Shown here one piece after another: positions 6,209 to 7,324 of a stretch of DNA of 7,324 nt. Positions within the stretch are counted from its first letter, which is position 1. Every line of letters starts with the position of its first letter. A model generated the notes under the pieces. The model made no database searches. It was given only the letters and a program-made list of their open reading frames with translations, and had not been told where the DNA came from. Both the position numbers and the translations under genes were made by a program. The stretch comes from JBKJZO01 sp046715235 (GTDB lineage Bacteria > Actinomycetota > Actinomycetes > BP-191), in NCBI GenBank assembly GCA_046715235.1, contig JBKJZO010000088.1, positions 1 to 7,324 of the forward strand. The letters are read 5' to 3'.

Positions 6209-6828
6209 GTGCTGCTCAGTCCCCACGAGCAGGAGCGCCTGCTCGTGTCGTACGCCGCCGAGCTCGCCCAGCGGCGCCGCCAACGCGGTCTTCGGCTCAA
6301 CTACCCCGAGTCGATCGCGATCCTGAGCAGCTTCGTCCTCGAGGGCGCTCGCGACGGCCGCACCGTCGTCGACCTGATGTACGCCGGCCGGTCGGTGCTG
6401 ACGCGCGATGACGTGATGGAAGGCGTACCGGAGATGCTGCTCGAGGTGCAGGTCGAGGCGACGTTCCCCGACGGCACCAAGCTCGTCACCGTGCATCACC
6501 CGATCCGCGGCGGCGCGGGCAAGAACGTCCCGGGCAAAGTCGAGACGACAGCCGGCGACATCACCTTCAATGAAGGTGCTGAACGGGTCACTGTGAAAGT
6601 TGCGAATACCGGCGACCGGCCGATTCAAGTCGGCAGTCATTATCATTTCTACGAAACCAATCCGGCGCTGCGCTTCGAACGTGAGAAAACGCGCGGCATG
6701 CGGCTCGACATCGCGCCCGGGACGGCGGTGCGTTTCGAGCCCGGCGCGGAGCGCGAGGTCACGTTGGTGCCGTTCGGCGGCAAGCGCGAGGTTTACGGAT
6801 TCCGCGGCGACGTGATGGGGAAGGTCTG

Positions 6829-6829
<1 letters not shown>
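6209..6829 (+). CDS. ureAB: Urease gamma-beta fusion subunit (UreAB)
   Basis: A 206-residue fusion of the two small urease subunits, which assemble with UreC into the nickel enzyme that hydrolyses urea. Residues 1-99 are UreA: LLSPHEQERLLVSYAAELA at the start, EGARDGRTVVDLM, DDVMEGVPEM, and the highly conserved EATFPDGTKLVTVHHPI. A short linker, RGGAGKN, leads to VPG (107-109), equivalent to the MIPG start of free-standing UreB. UreB follows: VANTGDRPIQVGSHYHFYETN, then GMRLDIAPGTAVRFEPG, ending YGFRGDVMGKV. The GTG at 6209 is chosen because GGAAGGA (6193-6199) is 9 bases upstream and the family begins there; the longer open frame overlaps urtE. The stop overlaps the ureC ATG (TGATG). Codon use changes abruptly: 9 of codons 1-109 end in A/T, against 20 of codons 121-160, so the gene may be a mosaic. 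Confidence 0.93.

Positions 6830-7324
<495 letters not shown>

Overview
The window comes from a high-GC actinomycete (Actinomycetota); the genus cannot be fixed from sequence alone. The evidence is a leftward DUF6504 / SAV_6107-type HEPN / DnaE-like cluster typical of actinobacteria, a perfect actinobacterial LexA (SOS) box, a GlnR-like 11-bp-periodic array, and almost exclusively G/C-ending codons across the urt genes.

Layout. Positions 1-910 (minus strand) hold three closely packed genes read right to left: DUF6504 protein, HEPN-domain protein, and the first 40 codons of a DnaE2-type polymerase that leaves the window at base 1. Positions 911-1410 form a divergent control region. Its left part is the leader of the minus-strand operon, with two strong adjacent hairpins, an 18-bp LexA palindrome (1127-1144) and a sigma70-like promoter just upstream of it. 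Its right part, facing the plus strand, has a five-unit GlnR-like array (1290-1338), a weak -10 element and a perfect 9-bp hairpin before urtA. Positions 1411-6155 carry a complete urtABCDE urea ABC transporter. Positions 6209-6829 encode a fused urease gamma-beta subunit (ureAB), and 6829-7324 the first 165 codons of ureC, cut by the window edge.

How it works together. The rightward genes make a nitrogen-scavenging unit. UrtA captures urea outside the membrane, UrtB/UrtC form the channel, UrtD/UrtE hydrolyse ATP, and urease hydrolyses the imported urea to ammonia and carbamate/CO2. Tight gene spacing and a GlnR-like site at the head suggest one nitrogen-limitation-induced transcript. The leftward genes look like a DNA-damage-induced translesion-synthesis unit, here starting directly at DUF6504 with no imuA/imuB between promoter and operon.

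The most unusual points are: (i) a compositional break inside ureAB near the gamma-beta fusion point, followed by beta and alpha subunit sequence that looks proteobacterial (mosaic gene, transfer or assembly chimera); (ii) the SOS-controlled HEPN/DUF6504/DnaE2 unit with a structured leader; (iii) a urease fusion resembling that of Helicobacter but lacking its C-terminal extension. I see no wholly new system; most parts belong to recognisable families.
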